Source: Lichenostomus cassidix (taxonomy: Eukaryota > Chordata > Aves > Passeriformes > Meliphagidae). From it: DNA of 64,000 nt. A program made the translations under genes and the position numbers. The notes beneath the pieces were generated by a model, which did not search any database, was not told where the DNA came from, and saw only the letters and a list, made by a program, of their open reading frames with translations. The DNA is taken from assembly GCA_008360975.2 (NCBI GenBank), contig CM039211.1, positions 67,608,565 to 67,672,564 of the forward strand. The letters run 5' to 3'. Of the stretch, positions 14,135 through 27,632 are shown piece after piece. Each line of letters starts with the position of its first letter. The stretch's first letter is position 1.

Positions 14135-15629
14135 ATTATGAAAATATTTATCATAAGGAACACGTTTGTCCAAAGACTGTATTGCCTTAGTAGATGCATG
14201 ACCTTGTTATATCTCAATGATTTAAATACTTTTGTGGCAGTGTTGTGTATTGCCTGGCTAATTTGTAGGAGAAAAAAATGAGATAATTTTGCTGCTTTTA
14301 GCAAAAAATTCAATAGAATGAGTGCATAGGCTCTAATATTAAGGCTTTTTTTTCTTTCTTAAGAACATATTCTGCAGTAAATGTACCAGCACATTTTTGA
14401 GAATTGCCATACTTTCAGCTATTCTGCATGTGTCTTAAAGGAACTTTTTCTTTTTTCATATTTGAAGCTTCATGTTTACTTAATAAGCAAAACAGGGCTT
14501 AAAACTCTTAGACTATGGTGGCTGTAACAATACTTTGCTTAATGTAGACTGATTGTGTGAATGAGCAAGGTTTTAATCTTTTAATACAGCAAGTTGTAGC
14601 AGTGACTGTTGCTGACCAAATCTTACAAGGATTTGAGGAACATCTCGGTTGCCATTCAAGCTCATGTGAGCTGTTGCCCTTCCCACTCGTGATCACACAA
14701 CTGGCCCTTGGACAATCAGGATTTGCTTGCATACTTTGCTAATGTTAATTCTGCATGTCATGTTTAAAGCTGTATTTTAAATAACTTTGGCAGCCACATG
14801 CAAGAGGTGGTGGCATCGTGTACAGCGAGGGCTCTGCAGCTCTGTGGTCTGTAAAACACAAATGGGACATCGTGTTAATGGTGCCTGGGAGTGAGGGCCA
14901 ATCTTGCCTGGCTTTCCTGTAGGACTGATACTAGCACTGTGGCAGAGTGAGGGTGGGTGCTTGGCTATCACTTTTGTGCCCCGAGGCTGCTAAGGGTGCT
15001 CATTCCTGATGCCAGCAGTGTGCTAGCTGGAGGGAGGAGAGGGCAAAATCTGTTTTGTGGGGAAGGGGTTGCTGGAAGCAAAGTGAATTAAGAGGGCTGT
15101 AAAAAATTGATAAAGATAGATAGGACTGTCCGTTTTTATATTCTGCCACATAACATGAGTTTAAATGAATTTCCCTATAATTTGTCTTCAAATACCGACA
15201 TTTAACTCTTAGGCTGTATAAATGAACTGGCTTTTGCTAGAGTAAAATTCATGCCCTGCGTCCAGGCTAATATGTTCACCTACTATAAACATTACTGCCT
15301 ATGGTTACAACTGGAATAAAAAATTCCTTTTATATACATCATAGCTGGCAGAGACTCCTGAGACCACCACAAATCACTTCAGCCTTTTGGTGCTCTCTGA
15401 CGAAATGAACTGAAATGTAAAACAGCTCAGGCTTCAGGCAGGCTTGCTCTGGAAAGCAATTAGCTTGTTAAGACCATTGTTTGTACTCTCCCATATTTCC
15501 AGGTGCTGAGCAAAGGTGTTTATGAGAGTTCTCCTGATTGATTTCAACATTGGGGTTTATTAACCTTCCATTCCTTCCTATAATGTTTTGCTTATTCTCT
15601 CGGTAGCCTTCTATTTAAAGGAAAGAAAA

Positions 15630-15745
15630 CCAACCAAACAACAACAAAAAAGAAGCCCTGGCAAGGCCACCCCTCCTGCAAAAGAAGAAGTGGTGGGGGG
15701 GGAGAGGGGGGGAGGCAACAAAACTGAACCAAAAAAAAAACCCCT
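15630..15745 (+). repeat. A-rich and G-rich low-complexity tract with a G-quadruplex motif
   Basis: Sequence biased to A and G, with A runs at both ends. In the middle is an 8-G run (15695-15702), then AGA, then a 7-G run (15706-15712) followed by AGG. The G runs can be split into four GGG tracts with very short loops, so an intramolecular G-quadruplex on the + (sense) strand is possible. It sits about 1 kb upstream of exon A. Confidence 0.6.
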
Positions 15746-16564
15746 TGGGGTCATAACAGGGAATAACAAAGCAGTGAGTTATTTATGCAGCCATGATTGG
15801 CAAAAGTGATTGCAACATGAATTTGCCCAGAAGCAATGATTAGATCATAAAAATGTTAAGGAAATCTGTAACTCAACACCGTTTTATAGACTGAAGAAGT
15901 TTTTGTTCCCTACCTTAATTGCAGTGACTTGTTATTAAAGTATTTATTCAGAGTAATCTCTTTGGACAGCGAGCCCTTATCCCATCTGCATGCATAATTA
16001 AAAGTGAGGGGGGAGAGAGGGGAGCATAAATGGTTTACCATGCTACATGAGCAAGGGAGGGAATTACACAATGACAGGTGAAGAGCAGATTTATCTCCTG
16101 TTGGAATTTCAATGCTGCAAGCAAGGCAGGACACTGTTGCTAATATCCTTGCAAACACCACAGTTGCTGCTTCTCCAGATTACTGTCCAAAAATTATTGC
16201 TGGTCTGTAAAAGGCCTGTAGCGCTGCATCTGTGGCTGTGGGGTTTTGAGCCATTGGTGCTCAAGCAAAGAGATTGGATTTGGGTATGTGGGCTTGTGAA
16301 TCGATGTCTGTGCTTAAAAATGGACTATTTACTTACTTGGCTGGCTATTTATTTATTTATAAATAAACATTGGTAATGGCTGGCTTTGCTGAATACGAAT
16401 CAGAGGGTTGTAGTTGTTCCAGCTGAAGCAATGTCATCACCTGCCTCCTGCTGCTGTCCCTTTTCCGATGATAAAAGAATTTAGTGCAATTCTTCTTTTT
16501 CCACTCTGAGTTGAAAGAAGGTTGTACTTGAACATTCATCTCTAGGCAGATTTATCATCATTAG

Positions 16565-16942
<378 letters not shown>

Positions 16943-18991
16943 TGATTGGTTTCCCATGGGTCCTTTCCTTAATACACGGGTTGCAGGAAAGCAAACAAAA
17001 AACCCCCACAAGTTTTGGGTCAATAAAATGGGTGAAGTTAATTGACCCTGTTGTAATGGAGTAGGAATCATGGGAACCCACACCTTTGCCAAGGAAAAAG
17101 TTAAGATGCTCTTCTGTTTTCTTTTCTGTTATTTAAACAGGAAAATAATTGCAGTCACTGTAGATATAGCCTTTCACATTTTCACTGTGGCTTTTGATGA
17201 TTGAAAAGGGCATTACAGATGATGTATTTGGTCAATAAGAGCTTTCTCAAATCTGTAAAGCAGCTCATCTGATTTGAGCTATTTATAGAAGACCTATAGT
17301 TCTATATGCAGTTAAAACCAGAAAACGTTGACTACAGATATGTGTTAAATTAAGTGGTAACGTGTTTCTCAGATTTAGGGGCGCAAAGCCTTGAGAACAT
17401 GGTTGCTTGAGATTATTTTTTCTGGTAGCTAGGTACTCAGTTTGCATCCCTGCTGATGGCAGATCATACCCTGGATGGGAACACTTGTCTCTGCAAGTGC
17501 TGTACCCTGTTTTCGTGCTTGGTGTTCTCTGGTAGCAGCTTCCATCTGCAGATCTCCAGAATCCATCCTACCTAAGACCATGCCTTTTTGCAGAAGTTGT
17601 ACTGTTTATCCCCTCTTCTTCTGGAAAGTGTTAAAGGCTTATTTGTAACACGGCTAGAAGTAAAGTCATCAGCACAGAGTATCAAAAGGAGGCCTGGTTG
17701 TGGCATCTCAGTGGTTCCCTGCTGTGAGAATTGTACAGGCAGATCCTGCTTCTCAGGAGACTGGAGACTGTGCAGGAAGGAGTCTTAATTCTCCTCAGGA
17801 AGCAGGTAGCAATACTCTGACTTCATTGGTGTCAGAAGTGGTTTTTTTTAATCTTAATGATGTGGGTTTTGTTTTAACCTTTTTTTTTTTTTAAACGCGT
17901 TTTTTGGTCCAGCATTGTTGGACATTGAGCTGTTTGTCAGGCTTTTTAATCTTTTTATAAACATTTTATTTCCATTCTTTTGTGTTTATATCTGCTCTCC
18001 ATTCTGTGGTAGCACTGAGTTCAAAATAAGAATCTCCTTCTCCCAGAATGTTATGGCTTTTATGGTATGCAGTTTGCTGGGGATCTCCATGGAAAACAGT
18101 CCTGAGGAATCCATGTAGTCCAACAGCACTGTGGCAGCTGTGTTTTGGGTGATCCCAAACCTCCTTTCAGGTTTTGCCCTGCGTGTTTCACCTCTAGCCT
18201 TTCAATTTCAAACGCATTTATCCTGTACTAGTTTAGCCCTTAGTATTGAGGGATCTGGTGTTATCACATGTACAGGACTAAAGCATGGGTGCAGATAATA
18301 GGAAACCTTCAGCCCACTGACTGTCAAATCAGTTCAACAATCCATGCTCATCTTGTCTTGTTGTTCTGTCTTCCTAATCACTCTATCAGTGTATACACAG
18401 AGACTTCTTTAAAGTAGTTTTCTGGTTTCATGTGCAAAGTTCTATCAAGTTTGTCTGTGATTCCATTATTTCTTTTCTCTCTACTTACAAGTACTTTTGT
18501 CCACAAATGCAAATTCAGATATTATATTGAGGTTTGCCTTGACATTTCATTTATGGTTACATACTCTACAGCTCCAGCCTAGCAGGTCTGAAATTACCCT
18601 AGTCCTCTTGTTGTGTGCGAAGCTTTGTAGCCATAGATAAAAACCTGTCAAAACATGCTTCAACTGGTTTTTCTTATAGCATGCAAAATGCTTCTGATGT
18701 TTCTAGCCTTCCTCTTCAATTTTCTTGTTCTTTGCATTTGGCTTTGTAAATTGTTACCATTTTTCCTCCAAACAAGCCTTTTATGCTGCTTCTCCTCACA
18801 GCCTCAGAAACTGTGGAGAGGGGAGCACTGCCCCACTCTGTCCATTCTTTCCCTAACACCCCTCTTCATGGGGATAGCTTTGGAAACCCAAGAAGGGTCA
18901 CTGGGCTGCTTCTCCATGGACTTACTGTCATTTTCACACATCTTTTAGTACTTGAACTGTGAACTCTTAGTGTCCTGATGGGTCTCTCTCT

Positions 18992-19020
18992 GTTCTATTT
19001 GAGTGTTCTATTTGAGTGTT
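18992..19020. repeat. 13-bp tandem duplication
   Basis: The unit gttctatttgagt occurs twice without mismatch, followed by the first three bases of a third copy. Confidence 0.9.
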
Positions 19021-21474
19021 ATCTTAACACACTAGCTCAGGCCGGCATTGTTCTGTCTCCCTTGATGGGGACTGCCTGATGAGAACACAGGAGAGAGGGA
19101 TTGTTGAGAGGAAAGAACTGGAAGAGGACCGACCCAGAATACTTTCCTCCAGCTCTGAGTGCTGCCCATGCCAGCTCTTTCTGCCCTGCTGAAGTTTTTG
19201 TGTTTTCCCTGTCTTTTTTAAGGTGGACTTTGACAAAAGCCATTTGATTGAAATACTAGGATAATGAAAGTCTTCCTGAGTTTTGTTTGAATCCAGATCC
19301 ATTTGAAATCTTTTCCTTGTTGCTTGTTTTTGTCTGGGTTAAGGAAATCCTGAATATGTCTGGGTTTAAATCAAGATAACTAGCTTCCTACATAGTTTTC
19401 TCTTCGTAGAACTGTGTAGGAGACATAATCAGCATTTCCTATTTCAGGACACTGCAGATCTTACTGGGGTATCTGTGTTTCGATGTATGATGTTCTGATT
19501 TTACCATGTCTTGCAGAAACACTGGACTGCACAGTTGTACTCGGTCATGAAGCACTTCTTTGTTCTGCCTATTCTGAGCTGTCCTTTCTTGTTTCTGTTC
19601 ATTTTCCCCTCTTTTTCTTACTTGTTTGTTGGGAGTAATTTCTAGTTCTACACCTATATCATAACAGCTCCTGCTTCTGCTTTTCACCTGTCTGTCTCCC
19701 TCATTCTTACCGTACCATAATGCTGATCATGAGCTGTCACTTTCGCCTGGGCTTAGGTAGGTATTGGAAAACATCTCCTTTCAGTGTTTAAATACTGGGC
19801 TTTCTGTTAGAATAAAACAATTAACAGGTCAAGAGAACTGCAGTGTTACCAAACATCGATGGCATTGTTGTAAAAAGAGGTGGAGTTCTACATGATATAA
19901 ACGACTGCAGTAGCTGTGCGTGTGGCTGAAATGCAGCCCTGGTTTGTAGCTGTACTGAACTAATGCAGATGCTTTGGTGTTAACTTTTATTTTTGTCTGT
20001 TTTAGTATCACCTAACGATAGCAGTAACTCTGAAACCATGTTTTCCTCTTAGCTAAAATTGCTTCTTTATAATGAAAGCCAGCCCTCAAAATGTAAAGAA
20101 GCATCCTGGTGGTAGTGAAATAAAATTGCTGGGAAGATGGTGGTAAGATGATTTAAGTCAGAACTCTCGTGGAGTCAATAATCAGTAACTGGAACATGGA
20201 ACTTCCTTTTTTTTTTTTTTGTGAGATAAAGTTAATTCCATTTGAAAAGATACTTAAGATGACATGAATTGAATTATTCAAACTGGCCTTCTCAGCATTA
20301 ACTCTAGGTTAATATCTCATGATGCCTCTGGTTTCATTATAGGAGTTTTAAGTACATAACTTTTTATAATAAATTCAATACCTAGAAGCTGAACTGAAAT
20401 TGGTTTACCTTCTACCAACCCATAAAAAGAAGCATTAATTGTAAAGTGAATATTAAAGTGGTCACTAAAGTTGACTCAGATTCAGAGAGATAGCACTTTG
20501 GTAAAGGAGAGCTGTACTGAAAAATAGGCTTCTGCCTTGCTGTTAATAGAAAATATCATTCATATTAAAATGTAGTTAAACCTTTTCTATCAAAAATGAT
20601 TTTTGGATATACTCTCTGCAGCTCCCAAATGTTCAGTCTTTGCCATTTTCAGAAGCTTTACATAGACATGTAAAGACAATTGCCCTTGTTCTAGGTAATC
20701 ATGTCTAACCTAGTTTATATACTCGCTACTTCACTGCCATCTCAAACAGTTGCAAGAATCCACTTTGCTTTGGCAAGTTCTGGGTGATGAATCTGTAGAT
20801 GTTCTGCAGCATAGGGTAGGACTTGAGACACTAAAGTTGGACAGGCAGCCAAGTTTCTGCAGAACTGGGGTTCTTGAGCTCTATCACCTAAAGAAAGAAA
20901 ATACCTGTTGTCTTGGCACTGCTTATTAGTGTTAGTCTTCGAATTTATGAGAAGAGCTGGCAGCATTTGTTTCTTATTTGTGGAAGATTACCAGCACATC
21001 TGCTAATTCCCTTGATTCACGGTGATTCTTGTGTGTGTGTGTGAGGTTTGAGTTCTTCCCTGTGTAGAAAAAGCATGAATATGGAGTGGGATTATAGACA
21101 GTAAGGAATATCAAGAATTTATTTTCAATGGTGTATAATCTCTCTTCTTTTCTGTTCTGATGTCTGTCTTCTCTTTGGGGTCTGCAGGTGACCCTCATCA
21201 GGAATGAGGTTCTGTTCAATGCTAAGCACCGTGCAAGCATCCTGAAAGACATGGTCTGCTTTGGGCATATAGTAAAATCCTAACAAAATTGACTTCTGGG
21301 AAGGTTTTTTTTATAAAAACTTTTTTTAACAATGTTGCTATTTCTCTTGAATCACTTTTTAAAAACTGCTGAATGCAGTTGTTTAATTTCACAGTAAAGT
21401 CTGAAAAAGGACTTTTTCTGCAAGAATGAGAAAGCCTTGCTTTCTTTTCATGCCAGCAACTAAGATTATTGTCC

Positions 21475-21492
21475 TTTTTTTTTTTTTTTTTT
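21475..21492. repeat. Poly-T tract (18 T)
   Basis: An uninterrupted run of 18 T. No flanking retroposed body (for example the A-tail of a - strand insertion) could be recognised beside it. Confidence 0.95.
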
Positions 21493-21914
21493 GCCTTGAT
21501 AAGGGTGATTACATACTAAAGCTACAAACATTATTGTTTTCTTTTTCCTTTGAAAAAGATACTGAAACATGCCAATCTTCAGAAGCCTCTCCACTGTGAT
21601 GGTCCCCAAACTTTGCCAGTTACCTTTGTTTTCAGCACAGGTCACCTTTAAACACATTCTTAGCTTGCTTAAAGGAAAAAACATCCCCCATATGTGAAGG
21701 GTTTTGAATGCTATAAGGTAAACCTGCTTGATAGAATTGACTTTGTCTGTTTACCCAGCTGTATGGGAACAATGGATGAGCCCATCTGAAAGATACTTGA
21801 AAACTGGGATAATAAATAAAGAACTAATTTGACTAGGGACTCAAGGGTATTGGAATAATTTTGCAAGGCCAGACAGAGACAGTTTTAGCATGAGTAACTG
21901 TCAGGAATAGCCTT

Positions 21915-21995
21915 GCCTTACCTGTGTTACTTTCTGCAAATCCTCTGATCTCTCTCTGTGCCTCTCTTATCTGTAAAAATGAGATAATGTTTTTA
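21915..21995 (+). mobile_element. MIR-like ancient SINE relic
   Basis: The order of words resembles the MIR core: a gtgtta...ctttctgcaaatcc segment, then ctctctgtgcctctc, then tatctgtaaaaatgagataatg. This corresponds to the familiar MIR run of a 'cctctctgtgcctcag' part followed by a 'catctgtaaaatgag' part. The copy is diverged, as expected of a family that predates birds. No terminal repeats could be seen. Confidence 0.55.
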
Positions 21996-23304
21996 TCCTC
22001 ATTCTTTCTGTTTTTTTACTGAGAATGTCAGGTTTTGGGTGCTTTTTCATGGGTGTTCAAAGTGATTAGCAGTGATATTTCAAACACAGGGTGGTGTGGA
22101 ATAGACTACCTTGTAATAGCATGAAGAAAAATGTTTCTTTCCTTTTACCTCTAAGATACTAGGTCATAGTTAATTTACCTGTCTTTTCTAAAAAATGTTA
22201 ACGCTGAACAGCAAAGCAGATGAATATAAATATTTAAGTGAAAAGGAAATACCAGTATTGCAATACCTGTGTATTGCTAGCATTCACAACAGAATTCCAC
22301 CCACACTCAATCCACTGGAATGTGTGTCACAGTAGAATTGTTTGGCTCGTCCAGTCTATTTTCTTGATGTGAATGACACTATTGCTGGTGATAGGCACTT
22401 CACTCTCAGCTCACTCAGTTCACTGCTTAGCTCTGTGCCAGTTCACCATCTCTTTGTTCTACAGTCTTTAATTCACCTTGTCTCTTGTCTCTTTAAGGTA
22501 TGTTTATTTTCCTTCTGTTTTCTTTGAATATGCCTCTTTCAGTTTCATCCATTTGGCTTTAAAAACTGTCCCTCCTGTGGAAATATTTTGCTTGGGTGAA
22601 CAGTCACCTGTGGTGTGTATTTTTCTGTTGGGGGAGAAACCTGGAAAGAAGATAGTGCCTTCCTTTCCATTCTCTAAGATCAAAACATCCTCTTGGTTTT
22701 GTGAGTTTCTAATGATACTGTTACACTTGTGAAACGTCACTTCTGGACTTATATGAGAATTTAAATTTGCAGCAAAACTGCCTGTCCTTGAGAAGCACTT
22801 TGTAAACTCTTAAATCTGATATTGCAATTTCTCCAGTCTAAAGTTGTAGTGGCCCTTGGGAGAGTGCATTGTGGCTATACTCACCAGCATCCTCTCACTT
22901 TGAAATGGGAGTAAGGTGTTCTTCAGTGGATTTAAGGATGCATATGAATGCATTTGCTGTCAAAGATTTTGTATTATGGTGTAGGTGTTGAAGAAGGAAA
23001 CTTCTGTCCATCAGTTTATGGAGTTACTTGTTTACCTGGCAGTCATTAGGAGTGTGAGCATACCAGCTGCCTATCCATATGCTGGCAGTACTGCTGTGTA
23101 GTCCATTTGACCTACCCACATGCCCTTTGATTCAGCAATATTTGGCTTTTTTCAAAACGAGGCTCTTGAAAATCAGTTTCTTGTGTACTTAAAACCTTGA
23201 TTCACCAGTTCCCGGTTCCTGGAGGTCTCTGATTCCTCTGAGTGTGGCATATCCTTTATGTTGTGGTTAACATTATGTTCCTGAAGCTCCTGACTTTTTG
23301 AAAG

Positions 23305-23392
23305 TTGGTGCTGGCAGCTTTCAAAGCTCAGTTGAACCAGGAACCTCATGTACTTTGAGGTGTAGACCTTCCAACTTAAATTTTTCTGTCAC
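23305..23392 (+). mobile_element. Possible degenerate CR1 3' end
   Basis: The stretch from gttgaacca through gaggtgtagaccttccaacttaaatt to ttctgtcac resembles the end of CR1 elements, where a 'ggtcttttccaacctaaat' segment is followed by ttctatg-type units. Similarity is short and by eye only, so this may be coincidental. Confidence 0.35.
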
Positions 23393-24879
23393 TGTTGCGT
23401 ATTGTCTCTTCACCTGCCCTTCAAGTGGGAGATCATCCTGTAAGAACATATTTTGGTAAAAAGTGAAAATGCTTCTGGGCCAGTCCAACAATTGGAATCA
23501 TATTTCTGAAAATGGAAACAGTTCGAGTTGCCATTTCTTGCTGTTGAAGTGAATACAGTCTGTAGCTCATCTAGGATTTCATAATCTAAATACCTTTATT
23601 CATCACTGTAGATTACAGATAGCGTGATGTAAGTGATTACTACATTGAAAGATAAATTGCTTGCCATCTCTTGCCTGCAAAGCACACATTTTTGTGTGTT
23701 GATCAGGTTGTTTAATTAGAAGTGTCTTTATTTAATGAAAGCCAGGTGATTATCAGTTTGGGGCACTAAAGGTTGCTCTTTGTATGGCAGAAAGATTTTT
23801 CATGAGAGCTGAGGGTGTAATTTTCTTTCAGCTAAGAAGGTGGGAATTCGTTATCTGTCTGTACCAGGATGATTGCCTGCAGAAATATCTCCTCGAGTTA
23901 GTTCTGAATACCCTAAGATTTAGCTTGAGTCTTTCATTTTGAGCTGCAAAAAAAGTTCAAACTTAAAGTTTTGCTTATGCACAACTTGCCATTTGAAGTT
24001 TGTAAGGAGTCTCCTTCCGGGATTTTATCCACCATAGGACAAACTTGTAAAGTTCTTGAGACAGCTAGACTCATCCCCTTATATAAGGAGAGTGTAACTG
24101 GTGAGGTGGCATCTGCACAGGCCACGTATCTACAGCATTTACTGCAAGTCTGTGTACACATGGCATGTGTTTTTAGTTTATTAGCAGCATGATTACCTGC
24201 CCCTGATCCAGTGAATGCATTAAATATCATTGCATAACAATTTTTGGTTGCCATCTATTTATGTCAAGTGCCAGAAAATGTCTGACATGTCTCCCTTTGA
24301 CTTACAATAATACACATTTTTCATCATTTTGGAAATTTGCTTGTGTGATTTCAGATTTTGGAACGTGGGTAGAAACAGATCGTGTAGATATTCAGGGCCA
24401 TCATGTGCCAAAGATGATTCACAGTACCATCAACAGAAAAAGTGATTATTTTTTTCTTGTGTATGCAAGAAAATGGTCAGTCTGAAACCAAGCTATTCAA
24501 AGCTACCCACACAGATGCCTGGGCTCTCAGGCTGACTGAGTTACTTACTAAGATTTAGAGTATGGGAAAGCAAATGATGTCCTCTGACCTCTTTTGGAAG
24601 TCTGGATTACCTTGAAGTTGGTCTCTGCCTTGAAATAAAGTAATTTCTCATTAATCTTTAATAGATGCATTTAATTCCATGTTAAATCTTTCCCTATCTG
24701 TTCTCCATAAGTGGTAGCAATTCTATTGACTTGAGCATAAGAAAAAACCTCAGGGTGTCTTCTGTTTTCTTGTAATTTCAGAAACTCCTCTTTCTCTCTG
24801 GAGCTGAGTCATGAGCATCAGTTGTGCAATGCATCTGATGAATGTCTCTGCTCTAAAACTTCACAGGAATTTTCACAGA
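23393..24879. other. Large KIAA1328 intron, segment before the main CR1: no gene seen
   Basis: Intronic sequence with no recognisable gene. The part from about 23960 to 24260 has moderate complexity, few homopolymers and the general look of conserved noncoding DNA, but this cannot be confirmed without an alignment. Confidence 0.5.
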
Positions 24880-26010
24880 GAAGAGCTGCTTGGTGGATGA
24901 GGCTGGAGATGATGTCTAGCTGGAATTTAGTAAAGCTTTTGACTCTGTCTCATTCTCTGCAGCATTCTCCTGGAGAAGCTGGATGTTCATAGATTGGGTG
25001 GGTTCACTGGTGACTGGGAAAAAAATGGCTGGATGGCCTGGCCCAGAGAGTGTTGCTGACCAGCTGGGGCCAGTCACTAGTGGTGTTCCCCAGGGCTCTG
25101 TGCTGGGCACAGTCCTGTGTGATGTCTTTATCAATGATCTGAAGGAGGGAAGTGAGAGCACTCTCAGTCAGTTCAAGAACAGCACCAAGCTGGGTGGGAG
25201 TGTTGATCTGCTGGAGGGCAGGAAGGCTCTGCAGAGGGATCTGCACAGGCTGCATCCATGGGCTGAGGACAATTGGGTGAGGTTCAACCAGACCAAGTGC
25301 TGGGTCCTGCCCTGGGGTCACAACAGTCTCCTTCTACTCTAGGATGGAATAGAATGGCTGGAAAACTGCTGAATGGGAAAGGATCTGGAGGAGTTGGTTT
25401 TCAGTGGCTGAACATGAGCTGGAGTATGTCTAGGTGGCCAAGAAGGCCATCGGCACCAGGTTTGTGTCAGCAACAGTGTGGCCAGTGGGACAAGGGCAGT
25501 GCCCATGCCCCTGTGCTGGGCACTGGTGAGTCCAGACCTCAGATCTCGTGTTCAGTTTTGTTCCCTCATGGCAAGAAGGGCACTGAGAGGCTGGAGTGTC
25601 TCCAGAGAAGGGAATGGAGCTGGGGAAGGGTCTGGAGAGCAAGTCTGATGAGGAATGGCTGAGGGAGCTGCAGGGGCTCAGCCTGGAGAAAAGGAGACTT
25701 GTGGACCTTCTCGCACTCCACAAATAACCTGAAAGGAGTCAGTCTCTTCTCCCAGGAAACAAGTGACAGGACAAGAGGAAGTGACTTCAAGTTGTGCCAG
25801 GACAGGTTTAAGGTGTATGTGAGGGAAAATTTCTTCACTGAAAGAGGGGTCAGTCATTAGAACAGGCTGCCCATGGAAGCAAGCATGTAAGAGATGTGTA
25901 GATGTGGCATTTTGGGACAGGGTTTAGTGGTGAGCATGACAGTGCTGGATTAATCGTTGAACTTTATAATCTTAGAAGTAATTTCTAACCTAAATTGTTT
26001 GATTCTAAGA
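24880..26010 (+). mobile_element. CR1 LINE, 5'-truncated, inactive
   Basis: This is the 3' part of a CR1 non-LTR retrotransposon in the same orientation as the host gene. It begins within the reverse-transcriptase domain: a DFSKAFD-like motif (EFSKAFD, 24923-24943), then GVPQGSVLG (25082-25108), then [16 protein letters not shown] further on. It continues through the C-terminal region (phrases such as ctggagaaaaggagactt and aatttcttcactgaaag) into the CR1 3' end, finishing near tttgattctaag at about 26008. The copy is dead. An in-frame TAG lies at 24917. At least two frame changes occur between 24943 and 25082. The catalytic F-A-D-D position reads FKNS (25172-25183), and the frame closes at 25340. 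Left truncation is typical of CR1. No target-site duplication was found. Confidence 0.92.
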
Positions 26011-27239
26011 ACCTTGGTCCTTTCTGTGACTAGGTCAAGGACCTGCTCTTGCAGGCTGTCGCTTCTAAACCTCAGCAAGAAGGCTTTTATTCACGGTCAT
26101 ATTGAGGACATGGTTTCAGTCAGGAACCATTTATGTTCATGGTTACAGAAAATGAGACAGAAAATTTTAATGGAGAACTTGTGTCATTAGGTGAGAGCAC
26201 AAGACTGCAAAGGTAGTTGCCTATGAGCAACTGAAGTTACTCATCTGGATATTAAGTGACAGATGTGGAAATCATTTCTTTTCCTGAGATCCATACACTC
26301 CTCATATGAAGGACAACATTCCACAGTTAATGCAGCTTCCTTTTGAATACTTACCCTTCAGAACTTATTCAGCTAGGCACCCTGGGACTCCTTATCATTT
26401 GTGATTTTGGTGTATTTGAGAGTGTGCCTTGTAATGAGTGTGCACATTCAGACATGGGGTTGAAGGAGACAGAATGGTTATTTTTAGCTGTAACTTTTGC
26501 ATTAAGTGTGGGTACACTTGTTTGGAGTCTCTGGAGATTCTGATGTTGAGAGGGGTAGAGGACCTAGGATGCACAGTGGTGTTCTGGTATCAGTATATGT
26601 GTGGGAAGGACTTGGTTCTGACCAGCACTGCCAATACAAAAACCCTCCAAAAACACCCTGTTCTGTGTTCCTGGGTGCATGTGCAAACATCGTGTGGATG
26701 AATACACAGACTGACTTGTAAATAACCTGTCTTTTAGCAAACCTGTGTTTAGCACCCATGGAAGGCACAAACCTATGGCTGAAACACCAGCACAAGTTCA
26801 GCATTACCACTGATAAATATGTGAGCCAGCTGAATATAATATTGTCTCTGGTTGTGAGTATAGTATTTTCTACTTTCTCTTAATCTTAACACAGACATAA
26901 GTCCCAGATTTGTTTATTTTTTTACAGCTTGAACATTCTGGTTAATCAGCTGATGTCAGCCTTTTGAAACATTATCTTAGGCCCTTACTGTAGATTCCAA
27001 TGCTTCAGGTAAAATCAGAGCCAGGAGTAGGTCTGAAGGCAGTCCTTTTTACTTGCAGAAATAAGAGTTCAGAAACATTTAAAAAGGTCTTTAAATATTT
27101 AGGCCATTGTTTTTCATTTTTTCCACGGGAATATCATTAAAGGGACATGAGAAGTTTTGATTAATATTTTTCATTACTTGTGCTGACTATAAGAATTCTG
27201 CATGTAAGGGTGCAGCTGTGACTGCTGCTGTGGTCTACC
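26011..27239. other. Large KIAA1328 intron after the CR1: no gene seen
   Basis: Intronic sequence. Several overlapping short open frames on both strands at 26340-26810 have no recognisable domain and share the same bases, so I read them as chance. Confidence 0.5.
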
Positions 27240-27430
27240 AGGTCAGTGAGGGCTGGCAAGCAGATGAATTGAGTTCTAATTCTGTTCTGTTACTGTATTG
27301 CCATCAAGTTATTTAATTGCTTTCTGGATTAGTTTGTTGCTCTTTAAATAGGAGATGATGCCCAGTGTTTGTTAAAACATGTAAACTCAGTGAATTTAAA
27401 ATGCTGTGTAAATGCAAAGTTGAATTGTAG
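27240..27430 (+). mobile_element. MIR/L2-like ancient relic
   Basis: The sequence follows the MIR layout: ttgagttctaattctgttctgttactg, then an ttgccatcaagttatttaattgc segment, then ctctttaaataggagatgatg. It ends in an atgctgtgtaaatgcaaag-type tail similar to L2/MIR 3' ends. It is strongly diverged and identified by eye. Confidence 0.5.
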
Positions 27431-27590
27431 GTCTAGTTGTAAGATAATGTAAGGAGAGCTCAGTTAGCCTGGAACTTCTCCATAGTAGGTTAATTCTAAC
27501 AAAAAGGTGGTACTTTTGTCTGTGCTGGGTTAGAAAAAACAAGCACTCAACATGTGGAAAACTCCTTCAATGCTGTATGATACAAGGCAG

Positions 27591-27632
27591 ATTGTATTAT
27601 ATGTATTATATTGTATTATATGCATTATATGA
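27591..27632. repeat. Imperfect TATTATATG tandem repeat
   Basis: Several units of the type gtattatat and gcattatat follow one another. This is short AT-rich low-complexity sequence. Confidence 0.75.

Noticed and set aside
24983..25342. A 119-codon open frame that looks like a reverse-transcriptase gene
   Set aside because: It is a fragment of a decayed CR1 LINE with lost catalytic residues and disrupted frame, so it is listed as a mobile element and not a gene.
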